This document shows, in pieces, positions 28,478 to 37,763 of a stretch of DNA of 56,406 bases; the stretch's first letter is position 1, and each line of letters opens with the position of its first letter. The notes beneath the pieces are model-generated. The model saw nothing but the letters and a program-made list of their open reading frames with translations, ran no database searches and was not told where the DNA came from. Location of the stretch: NCBI RefSeq assembly GCF_904846705.1, contig NZ_CAJHBS010000023.1:1-56406 (forward strand). Direction: 5' to 3'. The DNA is from Psychrobacter sp. Pi2-52 (lineage in GTDB: Bacteria; Pseudomonadota; Gammaproteobacteria; Pseudomonadales; Moraxellaceae). The position numbers and the translations under genes were made by a program.

Positions 28478-30433
28478 ATGATTTTTTTTGGGTCATTACT
28501 TCGGTCACCACATCCCTATAGCGAATACTCTAGCTTCCGTGCTTTATTGCATGTCGCTATTGAGCGCCTGTGTCAACGGTATAAGCTAGCGTTGTCTCTA
28601 GCTGTGTGCCTATGTTTGGCAGCCCCTGTTCATGCTAGCCATCCCGATGTATTGCTAGAAGCAAAAATTTCTAAAGTATCCGTTGCTACCGATAATAAGG
28701 CAGCTGCCAATAAGCCAAATGGCAATAAAGTAAATGATAGTAGTGCTCCGATTGATACACCTTATAATGAAGATACGCTCACCATAGAAAACGTAAAAAA
28801 CATTAATGGCCTAGCGCCAGCCAGCTTATGGCAGCCTGAGCTTAGTGAACCAAGCTTGTACGCTCTACTGGATGCCGAGTTTGCTGCTGATCGCGACGAC
28901 AAACGACGTGCAGTCTCTATTTATAAGCAACAGTCTTTTAAAGAAGATGCAACAGCCGTGTTTGAGAGAGCGCTTAGCCTTTCTTTGCGTAACGAAAGGG
29001 TTGAAGACTCATTACAATTTGCCAAGACATGGCAAGACCAAAACCCTGACCACGTGCCTGCATGGTTTTATGTCGCGCATTTGGCCTTACGTGCCCACGA
29101 CTACATATTAGCGGGTGAAACTTTAAACCGCATCTTGCGCTATGATCCACGCGCAGACTTAAGTGAAATTCTCATAGGTATTTACCCAAATAATGATGAT
29201 GACAAACGTGAACTGCTTGCCGCGTTGCAGCCACTAGATAGCGAGCAAAATGCCTCATTGTCAGTATTAAAAGCGGGTTTACTCTATCAGTTTAACGAAC
29301 CTGAAGTCGCTATTGTTCATATTAATCGAGCGCTAGAGCGTCAGCCAGACTACGTGCCTTTTATCACGTTAAAAGCGGATATATTGCGTAAAATTGTGAC
29401 CGCAGAAACCGTCATCAATTATGTCAGTCAAGCTCGTCTACGCAACCCTGATAGCAAAAGCTTATATTTATATGAGATTCGCTATCTATTAGATTTAAAG
29501 CAAAGCGAACAAGCTTGGAAGTTACTACTTGAAGCGCATAGCCGTTTCAATGATGATTCTGAGATTACGCTGCTCGCAGCTTTAGTAAGCCTAGATATTG
29601 AAGAGTACGCTAGTGCCGATGAGCTACTCAATATGCTTGCTAAGAGTCCAGCTTATCTTGATCAAGCCTACTATTATCTAGGTATCAGTGCTGAGCGTCA
29701 GCAGTTGTTCGATCAAGCCAAATACTATCTCAATGGCGTCATGCAAGAGGATTTGGTATTAGAAGCACGTAGAAAGGTAGTGGCGTTTGAGTTACTCGAT
29801 AATGACATCGATGGGGCAATCGCGACGTTAGAGAAGCTGCGCAAAGACTTCACAGTATTCGCGCCTGACACTTTTGTCATGCAAGCCGATATCTTATGGC
29901 AACAAAACGAGTCGGATGAAGCACTGCGCTTACTAACCCGCGCCGCTCGTAAATATCCTGATAATGAAATGCTACTCTTTGCACGGGCTCAGCTGTTAGA
30001 TGATAAAGAAGACTATGTCGTTAAGCGTACTTTGCTGAATCACTTGCAGGCATTAGATCCTAGCAATTTATCCTATCAATTGAGCTATGCACAATTGTTA
30101 TTAGCAAATGAGCGCAGCTCAGAGCAAGGCTTGGAACTGGCCACAGCTATTATCCAAATTCGTTATGATGACCCACGTTATGATAACGACCTACATCTGC
30201 AAGCCCTAAATGTATTGGCAGGCAATGCATTGGCCAAAGAGAACTATCAGCAGGTTATCGACTATCTACAGACACCTTATGATGTGCTACCAACTCTGCG
30301 CTCAGGCACGCTGTTATTGCGCGCCTATCAAGGCTTAGGTAACAATGACAAAGTTGAGGCATTACTCGCAGATTTGCAGCAGCGCTTCTCATTTGGACAG
30401 CACAATATCAATGACCGCATACAGCTGTATTAA
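28478..30433 (+). CDS. Exported tetratricopeptide-repeat protein (PA4667-like)
   Basis: This is a 651-residue exported protein. A hydrophobic segment LALSLAVCLCLAAPVHA at about residues 37-53 ends in a signal-peptidase-like VHA-SHP. A low-complexity linker follows (to about 95), then TPR-type helical repeats across about 120-640 (for example PEVAIVHINRALERQPDY, DEALRLLTRAARKYPDNEM). Its place between hemA and lolB is that of Pseudomonas PA4667, a periplasmic or membrane-attached TPR protein of unknown role, possibly tied to outer-membrane lipoprotein work. The N-region before the hydrophobic core is unusually long, so translation could begin later, for example near residue 24. Confidence 0.82.
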   Translation: MIFFGSLLRSPHPYSEYSSFRALLHVAIERLCQRYKLALSLAVCLCLAAPVHASHPDVLLEAKISKVSVATDNKAAANKPNGNKVNDSSAPIDTPYNEDTLTIENVKNINGLAPASLWQPELSEPSLYALLDAEFAADRDDKRRAVSIYKQQSFKEDATAVFERALSLSLRNERVEDSLQFAKTWQDQNPDHVPAWFYVAHLALRAHDYILAGETLNRILRYDPRADLSEILIGIYPNNDDDKRELLAALQPLDSEQNASLSVLKAGLLYQFNEPEVAIVHINRALERQPDYVPFITLKADILRKIVTAETVINYVSQARLRNPDSKSLYLYEIRYLLDLKQSEQAWKLLLEAHSRFNDDSEITLLAALVSLDIEEYASADELLNMLAKSPAYLDQAYYYLGISAERQQLFDQAKYYLNGVMQEDLVLEARRKVVAFELLDNDIDGAIATLEKLRKDFTVFAPDTFVMQADILWQQNESDEALRLLTRAARKYPDNEMLLFARAQLLDDKEDYVVKRTLLNHLQALDPSNLSYQLSYAQLLLANERSSEQGLELATAIIQIRYDDPRYDNDLHLQALNVLAGNALAKENYQQVIDYLQTPYDVLPTLRSGTLLLRAYQGLGNNDKVEALLADLQQRFSFGQHNINDRIQLY

Positions 30434-30623
30434 TAGCGCTGATTTTGGATATGCTTTTTGGGTTTTGCGATTACAGAGATATGATAATTGATAAGGTTTT
30501 TATAAAACCGAAGCATTTATAAATTACAAGGTCGTTATAAGAAGCTAACAGCCGTGCATAACCGAGCAACAAATAACGCTTAAGCTAATATCTTTGTTCA
30601 TCTTTCCATTTTGAGAAACTATT

Positions 30624-31256
30624 ATGTCAGCATTAATCACTTCTTATAAACCAAATAAATTGGCTCTGTTTACTGCTATGACTGCAGCAATGGTCATTAC
30701 CTCTGGTTGTCAGTCATTAAAAACAGCCAACGCGACCAACCAACCGACAACGACGGTACAAGGTCAAAACGCTGAGCAACCAAAAAAGCTAGAGAGCTTT
30801 AATATCACCGGTAAAATTGGGGTGACGACGCCTGCGAATGATTCGACAGGTACTCAAGGTGGTAGTGCATTTTATGCATGGGGTCAGCAAAACGACCGAT
30901 TTGCCATTGAGCTGATTGGCGCACTTGGTATTGGTAAAACCAACATTGAATACAATGGTCAGACCGCTACTCTAGTTAGCGAAAAGACAGGTACCTTGAC
31001 CGCTGACGATCCTGAAACCTTGCTAAAGAAAGCCACTGGTTGGCAAGCACCAATTTCACAAATGCCTTATTGGATTTCTGGTCGCCCAGCACCTTCAGAT
31101 AGTGCGCCACAAATGGATGAGCAGAATCGTTTAGTTAGCTCAGTCAATGGTGAGTGGACAGCCAGCTTTACTTATAAAGGTACGGATAAGCTACCTAGTA
31201 AAATTAGCGCAGTACAACCACAAGGCAACAAAGTTGTAATGACGATTAATCATTAA
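30624..31256 (+). CDS. lolB: Outer-membrane lipoprotein insertion protein LolB
   Basis: LolB takes lipoproteins from the periplasmic carrier LolA and inserts them into the outer membrane; it is itself a lipoprotein. A signal peptide ends in the lipobox ITSGC, with the lipidated cysteine at residue 29. The mature part has the LolB core: FNITGKIGV near 57, GSAFYAWGQQNDRFAIELIGALGIG near 82, and YWISGRPAP near 150. The length, 210 residues, matches E. coli LolB (207). It is followed 90 bp later by ispE, as in most gammaproteobacteria. Confidence 0.93.
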   Translation: MSALITSYKPNKLALFTAMTAAMVITSGCQSLKTANATNQPTTTVQGQNAEQPKKLESFNITGKIGVTTPANDSTGTQGGSAFYAWGQQNDRFAIELIGALGIGKTNIEYNGQTATLVSEKTGTLTADDPETLLKKATGWQAPISQMPYWISGRPAPSDSAPQMDEQNRLVSSVNGEWTASFTYKGTDKLPSKISAVQPQGNKVVMTINH

Positions 31257-31346
31257 TCCATCATTGATTAATGATATGAACTACGCTAAAAATCATTATT
31301 GCTAATTAAAATAGCTGTTTATAACTGCACCTTATGATAAAAAAAT

Positions 31347-32312
31347 ATGACTGAAAATATAGCTTCATCATTCGCTTCTAAAATTACTCGTTTATCACCT
31401 GCAAAACTCAATTTGTTTTTGCACATCACGGGTAAACGTGCCGACGGCTATCATAATTTGCAAACGGTATTTCGCCTGCTTGACTGGGGCGATTACTTGC
31501 ATTTTTCGGTCAGCAACGATGCTGTTATTTCTACTATAGCTAGTGAATTAAGTGCTAATCAATTCTGTCATCAGCTACTGATACTAGATGGTGCAGAGGC
31601 TATCACTACCAGTATAGAAGACAATTTAATTTTCAAAGCGGCACGCGCATTGCTAGCATCTGCCATACAGTCAAACACTTTACCTGAGCAATTAGCAAAA
31701 GTGCATATCACTTTAGATAAGCATTTGCCAATGGGCGCAGGGTTGGGTGGTGGCTCATCTAATGCAGCAACGACTATGCTGGTGCTCAATGAGATTTGGC
31801 AGCTTAATTTTATCTGTGATGAGCTTATAAAGATTGGCGCAACTGTAGGTGCGGATGTACCTATATTTATCTTTGGCCAAGACGCTATTGCCATGGGTAT
31901 TGGTGAAGAACTGACTACGATTGAGTTGCCTAACCAGCAGTATTTAGTACTGACGCCTAACGCTCATGTAAATACTGCTAAACTATTTGCACATCCCAAA
32001 CTGCAGCGAGATATCGCTCCCCTATCGGTTGCAACTATCCAAACCCAATACGCTAATTATGTACAAACGCTCACTACGCCTTATCATAATGTCTTTACCC
32101 CAGTGGTCACAAGCCTTGCTCCTGCTGTTGCAGATGCCTTAAGTTATCTACAGGGGTTAAAAGCGCAAGCATTGAGCACAGCACGAATGACTGGCTCTGG
32201 TAGTGCCGTGTTTTTGCCTTTAGATGCGAGTATGGCTACTAATAAAAAACTTATGGCGAAGTGGATTGCAGATGCGCCTTGTACGGCATATATCGCTGGA
32301 AACTTAAAATAG
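31347..32312 (+). CDS. ispE: 4-diphosphocytidyl-2-C-methyl-D-erythritol kinase
   Basis: This GHMP-family kinase phosphorylates CDP-methylerythritol in the MEP route to isoprenoids. SPAKLNLFLHITGKRADGYH near residue 17-36 is the substrate-binding start, and the ATP loop PMGAGLGGGSSNAATTML lies near 129-146. MTGSGSAVFLPL near 290 is the C-terminal GHMP motif. At 321 residues it is somewhat longer than E. coli IspE (283), mostly through a loop after DWGDYLHF (about residues 52-75). The tRNA-Gln that follows is the usual gene between ispE and prs in Pseudomonadales. Confidence 0.95.
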   Translation: MTENIASSFASKITRLSPAKLNLFLHITGKRADGYHNLQTVFRLLDWGDYLHFSVSNDAVISTIASELSANQFCHQLLILDGAEAITTSIEDNLIFKAARALLASAIQSNTLPEQLAKVHITLDKHLPMGAGLGGGSSNAATTMLVLNEIWQLNFICDELIKIGATVGADVPIFIFGQDAIAMGIGEELTTIELPNQQYLVLTPNAHVNTAKLFAHPKLQRDIAPLSVATIQTQYANYVQTLTTPYHNVFTPVVTSLAPAVADALSYLQGLKAQALSTARMTGSGSAVFLPLDASMATNKKLMAKWIADAPCTAYIAGNLK

Positions 32313-32479
32313 CACATACAACCTTTAGATTTCTTATCATCTAAACAATGACAACGGTAGGATTGCCTATTTTAATTTGCTAAAATAGCGCCAGCAGTAA
32401 CCTATGATGAATAAATACCAGAAAAAGCCGCAAATGACTTGCAAAATCTGAAAATTTACTTATAATAGGTCGCCACAAT

Positions 32480-32555
32480 AGGGGTATAGCCAAGTTGGTA
32501 AGGCATCAGGTTTTGATCCTGACATCCGTTGGTTCGAGTCCAGCTACCCCTGCCA
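32480..32555 (+). tRNA. tRNA-Gln (anticodon TTG), copy 1
   Basis: A complete cloverleaf: acceptor AGGGGTA pairing with TACCCCT, anticodon stem TCAGG/CCTGA with loop TTTTGAT (anticodon TTG), T arm with GGTTCGAGTCC, and an encoded CCA end. It is identical to copy 2. Confidence 0.95.
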
Positions 32556-32691
32556 TTTTTTAGTACGAAGCGTTAGAGATACATCGAGTATAAGCGGTTT
32601 ATAGACAGCCACTTATCTTATTGTCATTGACAACGTTATCCCAGTTTCGGTATAGTTCGCAATGGACACCGCTAGGGAAAAGTTATGTTTT

Positions 32692-32711
32692 AAACGGTTT
32701 ATCCGTTTTTT
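32692..32711 (+). terminator. Probable terminator after tRNA-Gln copy 1
   Basis: AAACGG and CCGTTT with a 5-nt loop and further T residues. The stem is short, so confidence is moderate. Confidence 0.5.
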
Positions 32712-32795
32712 AGATAACTGACAGGTCATGACACTATATTGAGAACGACTACTTAGTCGCTATTATATATCAGTTGTTCATAGCCTAGACATTAC

Positions 32796-32871
32796 AGGGG
32801 TATAGCCAAGTTGGTAAGGCATCAGGTTTTGATCCTGACATCCGTTGGTTCGAGTCCAGCTACCCCTGCCA
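32796..32871 (+). tRNA. tRNA-Gln (anticodon TTG), copy 2
   Basis: Identical over all 76 bases to copy 1, including CCA. It lies 240 bp downstream and 109 bp before prs, so it may be co-transcribed with prs. Confidence 0.95.
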
Positions 32872-32980
32872 TTTTTACTGTAATAGTAGTCATCAACCCT
32901 TTTCACTATTCTTTTCTTAATTTGAGCAGTTTGTCACTGCTTAGCGGTCGCTGCTTGAGTCAATCAATAGGACTTCTGTC

Positions 32981-33928
32981 ATGCCTTATTTGGCGATTTT
33001 TACGGGTAATGCCCACCCAGAATTAGCAAAAACCGTAGCCGATCATCTTCACATACCTCTTGGTAAAGCTGACATCACGCGTTTTTCTGATGGCGAAATT
33101 GCCGTGGAAATCAAAGAACACGTACGTGGTAAAGATGTGTTTATCATGCAGCCTACTTGTGCACCGACCAACGACAACTTGATGGAAATCATGATGATGG
33201 CTGACGCTTTGCGTCGCTCTAGTGCTGGCCGTATCACAGCTGTCATGCCGTATTTTGGTTATGCTCGTCAGGATCGTCGTCCACGCTCAGCTCGTGTACC
33301 TATCTCGGCTAAAGTGGTCGCTGACATGCTGAACATCGTCAGTATCGATCGCGTAATGACTGTTGATTTGCACTCAGATCAGATTCAGGGTTTCTTTGAT
33401 ATCCCTGTAGACAACATCTACGGCACACCTGTATTGCTAAACGACCTACAAAAGCAAGACTATGACAATATCATGGTTGTTTCACCTGACGTAGGCGGCG
33501 TGGTTCGTGCACGTGCGATGGCTAAGCAGTTAGGCGATACCGACATGGCAATTATTGATAAGCGCCGTGCTCGTGCCAATGAGTCACAAGTAATGCATAT
33601 CATTGGTGATGTTCGTGACCGTGATTGCGTTATCGTTGATGATATGGTCGATACTGCAGGTACATTGTGTAAAGCAGCCGAAGCATTGAAAGAAAATGGT
33701 GCTCGTCGCGTTTTAGCTTACATCACGCATCCTGTCCTATCAGGTAACGCACTGAAAAACATCAGCGAATCTGCATTAGATGAAGTGGTTGTGACCGATA
33801 CGATTCCACTATCTGCTGAAGCCAAAGCCTGTAGCAAAATCCGTCAGGTAAGTATTGCACCAATGCTGGCTGAAAGCTTACGCCGTATCAATAACGAAGA
33901 GTCTATTAGCGCGATGTTTGACGCTTAA
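32981..33928 (+). CDS. prs: Ribose-phosphate pyrophosphokinase (PRPP synthetase)
   Basis: The enzyme makes PRPP from ribose 5-phosphate and ATP for purines, pyrimidines, histidine and NAD. It is class I, 315 residues (E. coli 315). [10 protein letters not shown] near residue 35, [17 protein letters not shown] near 93-109, the metal/ribose site [12 protein letters not shown] near 130, and the PRPP loop [14 protein letters not shown] near 217-230 are all present. AGGACTT is the ribosome-binding site. Together with purL it covers two purine inputs in the window. Confidence 0.97.
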   Translation: MPYLAIFTGNAHPELAKTVADHLHIPLGKADITRFSDGEIAVEIKEHVRGKDVFIMQPTCAPTNDNLMEIMMMADALRRSSAGRITAVMPYFGYARQDRRPRSARVPISAKVVADMLNIVSIDRVMTVDLHSDQIQGFFDIPVDNIYGTPVLLNDLQKQDYDNIMVVSPDVGGVVRARAMAKQLGDTDMAIIDKRRARANESQVMHIIGDVRDRDCVIVDDMVDTAGTLCKAAEALKENGARRVLAYITHPVLSGNALKNISESALDEVVVTDTIPLSAEAKACSKIRQVSIAPMLAESLRRINNEESISAMFDA

Positions 33929-34015
33929 CCTGATACAGTTATTTTTAAAACAGCTATTGCGGTAATTTTTAGTAGCAATGACTGTAGTAAGACATCTTAA
34001 ATAGTTAAAAAACAG

Positions 34016-34047
34016 AGCGTCAAGTAACATTACTTGGCGCTTTGTTT
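34016..34047 (+). terminator. Intrinsic terminator of prs
   Basis: AGCGTCAAGTA pairs with TACTTGGCGCT (one G-U pair), with loop ACAT and a T-rich tail. Confidence 0.8.
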
Positions 34048-34349
34048 TGTGTAGGCGTTTTGCGTAGGTCTTTATTATTGCTACAGAATCACGTATAATG
34101 CGCGCCTGTGCTGACCTTTTCGTTGTTTTTATTAGGCTAGCACTATCAAAAGTGCTGATCATGCTTAACAGCAACCATCGTTATGGTAATTATCATAGCG
34201 AGCGCTGCTATAAGCAAATGGCTAAGCTTAGACATTATGAGGTTTATTCGTAATGATAATATTAGCTATCATCACGTATTAGTGGATTGGTCGCAAATCC
34301 ACTTTTTTATGACCAGACACTTCATCATTTTTTTTATAGGATTATATCC

Positions 34350-35036
34350 ATGAGCATTAATCATTTTGAACTAAACGCCGTTGATCGTGCTGCTGAACTA
34401 CAAGGTAAAGGTGCGAGCCGCCGCCTACGTAAGCAGAACCTAGTTCCTGCTATCATCTATGGTGGTAACGAAGAGCCAACAGCTATCTCTATCAAGCTTA
34501 ACGAACTAGTAAAATCACTAGAATTCGAAGCGTTTTTCTCACACATCTTGACTATCAACGTTGACGGTGAAGAGCATCAAGCAGTTATCAAAGACTTGCA
34601 GCGCCATCCAGCTAAAGGCTTCCCAATGCATGCTGATTTCCAGCGCATTGTAAAAGGTCAGAAAATCCACATGAACGTTCCTGTTCATTTCACTGGTCGT
34701 GAAGATGCGCCTGGTACTGCTGCTGCTGGTGTACTATCTACTCTAGTATCTGATATCGAAGTTATCTGCTTACCATCACAACTTCCTGAATATCTAGAAG
34801 TAGATGTGTCTGGCATGGAAATCGGTGATTTGTTCCGTCTATCAGACATCAAACTTCCTGAAGGCGTTGTAATTCATGAGCTTGAGCTAGAAGACGGTCA
34901 TGACCGTACTATCGTTAACATGCAGCCACCAACAGTAGAAGAAGTTGATGCTGATGCTGATGCTGACGTTGATGCTGATGAAGTACCAGCAACTGAGCAA
35001 AACGACGGTACTGACGAAAACAAAGACAGCGAGTAA
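34350..35036 (+). CDS. rplY: 50S ribosomal protein bL25, Ctc/TL5 long form
   Basis: The protein binds 5S rRNA in the large subunit. The 228 residues contain the N-terminal L25 domain (GASRRLRKQNLVPAIIYGG near residue 20-38) and the C-terminal TL5/Ctc beta domain (about 95-190), unlike the short E. coli form (94). The tail after VNMQPPTVEEV is a very acidic Asp/Ala/Glu run encoded by GATGCT-type short repeats. The start at 34350 matches the family N-terminus (SINHFELNAV); an in-frame upstream ATG at 34287 would add 21 residues with no match. Confidence 0.95.
   Translation: MSINHFELNAVDRAAELQGKGASRRLRKQNLVPAIIYGGNEEPTAISIKLNELVKSLEFEAFFSHILTINVDGEEHQAVIKDLQRHPAKGFPMHADFQRIVKGQKIHMNVPVHFTGREDAPGTAAAGVLSTLVSDIEVICLPSQLPEYLEVDVSGMEIGDLFRLSDIKLPEGVVIHELELEDGHDRTIVNMQPPTVEEVDADADADVDADEVPATEQNDGTDENKDSE
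34938..34981 (+). repeat. GATGCT-type microsatellite coding the acidic tail of bL25
   Basis: Units close to GATGCT are repeated about seven times in frame and encode alternating Asp and Ala or Val. The unit is six bases, so gain or loss of units would leave the frame intact. Confidence 0.6.
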
Positions 35037-35106
35037 TATACTATTTCTAACTAGTGCATTATTTTGTGCTGGTTATGGTTAGTGATACATTCGTTTAGTC
35101 AATAAG

Positions 35107-35138
35107 ACAGCAGGTGATTAAAATCTCCTGCTGTTTTT
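35107..35138 (+). terminator. Intrinsic terminator between rplY and pth
   Basis: ACAGCAGG and CCTGCTGT flank a 12-nt loop and are followed by five T. Confidence 0.85.
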
Positions 35139-35218
35139 GTAAGTAAGGTTTGAAAATAAACTGTCTATCAGTACCTCAAACCTTACCCCTATTTATCAAA
35201 TTCAAGCAGGGTGTTTTT

Positions 35219-35800
35219 ATGGCCATAAAGCTTATTGTCGGTCTTGGTAATCCTGGTCAGCAGTATATGTTTACGCGTCATAATGCAGGATTTTGGTTTG
35301 TCCATCATTTGGCTCAGCAGTTTAATATCACGCTCTCCCCTGATAAGAAATTTCATGGAGTGACAGGGCGTGGGCAGATTCATGGGTCGGATGTGCGTTT
35401 ACTTATGCCGCTGACGTTTATGAATAAATCTGGTCAGTCAGTGGTGCCTATGGTAAATTTCTATGGCATCAAAAATGATGAATTGTTGATTGCTCATGAT
35501 GAGCTCGATATTCCAGCTGGTAGTATCAAACTCAAAACAGACGGTGGACATGGTGGTCACAACGGCCTACGTGATATCACGCCGCATATTGGCAATGATT
35601 TTCATCGCCTGCGTGTGGGTATCGGCCATCCTGGTCACAAGTCTAAAGTTAGTGGACACGTTCTCTCTAAAGCATCTCCCGATGAGCAGATTGCGATTGA
35701 TAGCGCGCTGACAGCTGCTTTTGAAGCGCTCCCATTGTTGTTAGATGGTGATGTCGAAAAAGCACGTTCACAAATTAATGGCTTTAAATTACCAGAATAA
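35219..35800 (+). CDS. pth: Peptidyl-tRNA hydrolase
   Basis: The enzyme releases tRNA from peptidyl-tRNAs that drop off the ribosome. It has 193 residues. IKLIVGLGNPGQQY at the start and the catalytic histidine in FTRHNAGFW (residue 21 counting Met) are present, as are LMPLTFMNKSGQSV near 63, HDELDIPAG near 92 and GGHGGHNGLRDI near 109. The start at 35219 is chosen because CAGGG lies 8 bases upstream and the family begins here; the open frame runs back to 35150. rplY-pth adjacency is normal for the group. Confidence 0.96.
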   Translation: MAIKLIVGLGNPGQQYMFTRHNAGFWFVHHLAQQFNITLSPDKKFHGVTGRGQIHGSDVRLLMPLTFMNKSGQSVVPMVNFYGIKNDELLIAHDELDIPAGSIKLKTDGGHGGHNGLRDITPHIGNDFHRLRVGIGHPGHKSKVSGHVLSKASPDEQIAIDSALTAAFEALPLLLDGDVEKARSQINGFKLPE

Positions 35801-35900
35801 TATAGTCGTTCAATGATAATGACCTTTTATTTTGGCAGTTTTATCCCCATTAACCTTTTGATTTAGTTAATTAATATCAGTTACGCCAAGGAACCAACCT

Positions 35901-36281
35901 ATGCTACTTAATATGCTTAAATGCAAATTACACCGTGCCCGTGTTACCCACGCTGAACTTCACTATGAAGGCTCTTGCGGTATCGACGGCGATCTATTAG
36001 ATCTTGCTGGTCTACGCGAAAATGAATCTATTGATATCTACAACGTGACCAACGGTAAGCGCTTTCGCACCTATGCTATCCGTGCTGAAGCAGGCTCTGG
36101 TATTATCTCATTAAATGGTGCTGCTGCACATATGGCAGATTTAGGCGATATCGTTATCATTTGTGCGTATGCACACTTTGATGAAGTTGAAGCGTCAACG
36201 TATCAGCCAAAACTTGTCTATTGCAACGAAGACAACACAGTTAAAGACACAGCAAATATCATTCCTGTACAAGTTGCTTAA
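35901..36281 (+). CDS. panD: Aspartate 1-decarboxylase proenzyme
   Basis: This pyruvoyl enzyme makes beta-alanine from aspartate for pantothenate and CoA. It is 126 residues (E. coli 126). The self-cleavage site Gly24-Ser25 lies in YEGSCGID, and Ser25 becomes the pyruvoyl group. [13 protein letters not shown] precedes it and [19 protein letters not shown] near residue 72-90 follows, as in the family. An AAGGAA ribosome-binding site supports the start. It lies outside any panBC cluster, directly after pth. Confidence 0.95.
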   Translation: MLLNMLKCKLHRARVTHAELHYEGSCGIDGDLLDLAGLRENESIDIYNVTNGKRFRTYAIRAEAGSGIISLNGAAAHMADLGDIVIICAYAHFDEVEASTYQPKLVYCNEDNTVKDTANIIPVQVA

Positions 36282-36379
36282 TATGACAGGATGGTGAGGT
36301 TTTGGTAAATTTAAGATAAACACAAAGTTACATCTTTGAATTAGCTGCTATTATTACTAAAAATCTCGATGCTAAAGGG

Positions 36380-36413
36380 AAAGCTGAATCTAAATCAAGA
36401 TTCGGCTTTTTTT
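36380..36413 (+). terminator. Intrinsic terminator of panD
   Basis: AAGCTGAATCT and AGATTCGGCTT (one G-U pair) with a short loop and a T run. Confidence 0.8.
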
Positions 36414-36469
36414 ATGCCACTTTTATTTATCAAATTCACATTTTTCATCATATACAAGGAAACATACTG

Positions 36470-37495
36470 ATGTGGTTAGCCGCGCTTGCAATACTGATTG
36501 GGTTAGCAATTTTAGTTTGGAGTGCCGATGTCTTTATTGATGGGGCGACAGCACTAGCAAAGAAATTTAGTGTTCCTAGCTTCTTAATTGGTGTCTTAAT
36601 ATTGGGTATAGGCACGTCAGCGCCTGAGATGGTGGTATCAGTACTAGCAGCGATAGAAGGCAGCCCTGAGCTGGCTCTAGGTAACGCTTATGGCTCAAAT
36701 ATCATCAACATCGCATTGGTACTCGGTGCAACCGTATTGATTAGCCCTATTATCATCCGTAGAGGCATCGTAAAGCGCGACTTGCCCTTGCTGCTACTGA
36801 TTACTGTCATCGCCGCTTGGCAGCTACGTGATGGGACATTGAGCCAAGCTGATGGTATCGTATTGTTGATTTTGTTGGTCGCGGTTTTAGGACTACAGAT
36901 CATAATGAGTATACGCGAAGGCTATCATGAGCACGAAGACGATGTGGTCGTGGCTAATGCTGACTCAGCGCACTCAAATAACTTAGAGCACTTAAATAAC
37001 TCAGAGAGCTTAGAAAAGCTAGAACCAAGCGTAACGCGTGGTCTTGTCAGTTTAATTATCGGTATGCTGATGCTCGTAGCCAGCTCACGCGCTATTGTTT
37101 GGGGTGCTGTCGAGTTGGCAACGCTATGGGGGCTTAGTGAGCTTATCATTGGTCTAACGATTGTCGCCGTTGGGACCTCATTACCTGAACTGGTATCGAG
37201 CCTGTCAGCCGCCCGTAAAGGCGAACATGATATGGCGCTCGGCAATATCATCGGCTCTAATATCTTCAATACTTTGGCAGTTGTCGGCTTGGCAACGGTC
37301 ATTGCTCCTATCGCAGCCAACCCAGTGATTCTATCGCGTGATGTGATGGCAATGGGAGTCTTGACGATATTGCTAGTGACACTATGCGTATTTGCCTTTA
37401 AAACAAAACGCCAATTCGGTCGTACGTCAGGTGCCACATTGGTACTGTTCTTTATGGGCTACACCGCATGGCTGATTCAAAGCGTTAGTATGTAA
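36470..37495 (+). CDS. Calcium/sodium antiporter, CaCA family (YrbG-like)
   Basis: This is a 341-residue inner-membrane exchanger with about ten membrane segments in two inverted halves. The alpha repeats GTSAPEMVVSVLAA near residue 50-63 and GTSLPELVSSLSAA near 236-249 carry the glutamates that bind the cation. The halves are joined by a hydrophilic acidic loop at about 148-187 (HEHEDDVV, then Asn/Leu/Glu repeats). It probably exchanges Ca2+ against Na+ or H+; the exact ions are inferred. AAGGAAA precedes ATG. It converges with an RDD gene across a MITE-like repeat. Confidence 0.9.
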   Translation: MWLAALAILIGLAILVWSADVFIDGATALAKKFSVPSFLIGVLILGIGTSAPEMVVSVLAAIEGSPELALGNAYGSNIINIALVLGATVLISPIIIRRGIVKRDLPLLLLITVIAAWQLRDGTLSQADGIVLLILLVAVLGLQIIMSIREGYHEHEDDVVVANADSAHSNNLEHLNNSESLEKLEPSVTRGLVSLIIGMLMLVASSRAIVWGAVELATLWGLSELIIGLTIVAVGTSLPELVSSLSAARKGEHDMALGNIIGSNIFNTLAVVGLATVIAPIAANPVILSRDVMAMGVLTILLVTLCVFAFKTKRQFGRTSGATLVLFFMGYTAWLIQSVSM

Positions 37496-37558
37496 CTGTT
37501 TAGGCTAAACCAGCTGAGCAGTGCTACAACTAAATTATCACGTCGATAAGAGTTACTA

Positions 37559-37728
37559 GGGCGTGTCTTCAATTCACCCGATGGCCATCTAAATGGGCTA
37601 AAAATGGCTAAATTTTGCCAAACATCGTCAAATAGCTATTTAATATCCTGATATTATCTACGCTATTTTTCTTGTTTGACGGCAATTTATCTCATTTTTA
37701 TCTCCATTTTTGAAATGAAGACACGCCC
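37559..37728. mobile_element. 170-bp MITE-like element, copy A
   Basis: The terminal inverted repeats are GGGCGTGTCTTCA on the left and its perfect complement on the right. Each end is flanked by TA, as expected for a TA target duplication. There is no open reading frame. The interior matches the reverse complement of the element at 49433-49602 over long blocks, including AAATGGGCTAAAAATGG, CGTCAAATAGCT and ATTTATCTCATTTTTATC. The two copies have exactly the same length. It sits between two convergent genes, where insertion is harmless. The mobilising transposase is not in the window. Confidence 0.8.
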
Positions 37729-37763
37729 TAGGTTAATAAAATTGTTACGTCAATAAAATCAGA

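Noticed and set aside
32811..33026. Reading frame through tRNA-Gln copy 2 into prs
   Set aside because: Its first part is tRNA sequence and the rest is prs leader and out-of-frame coding.
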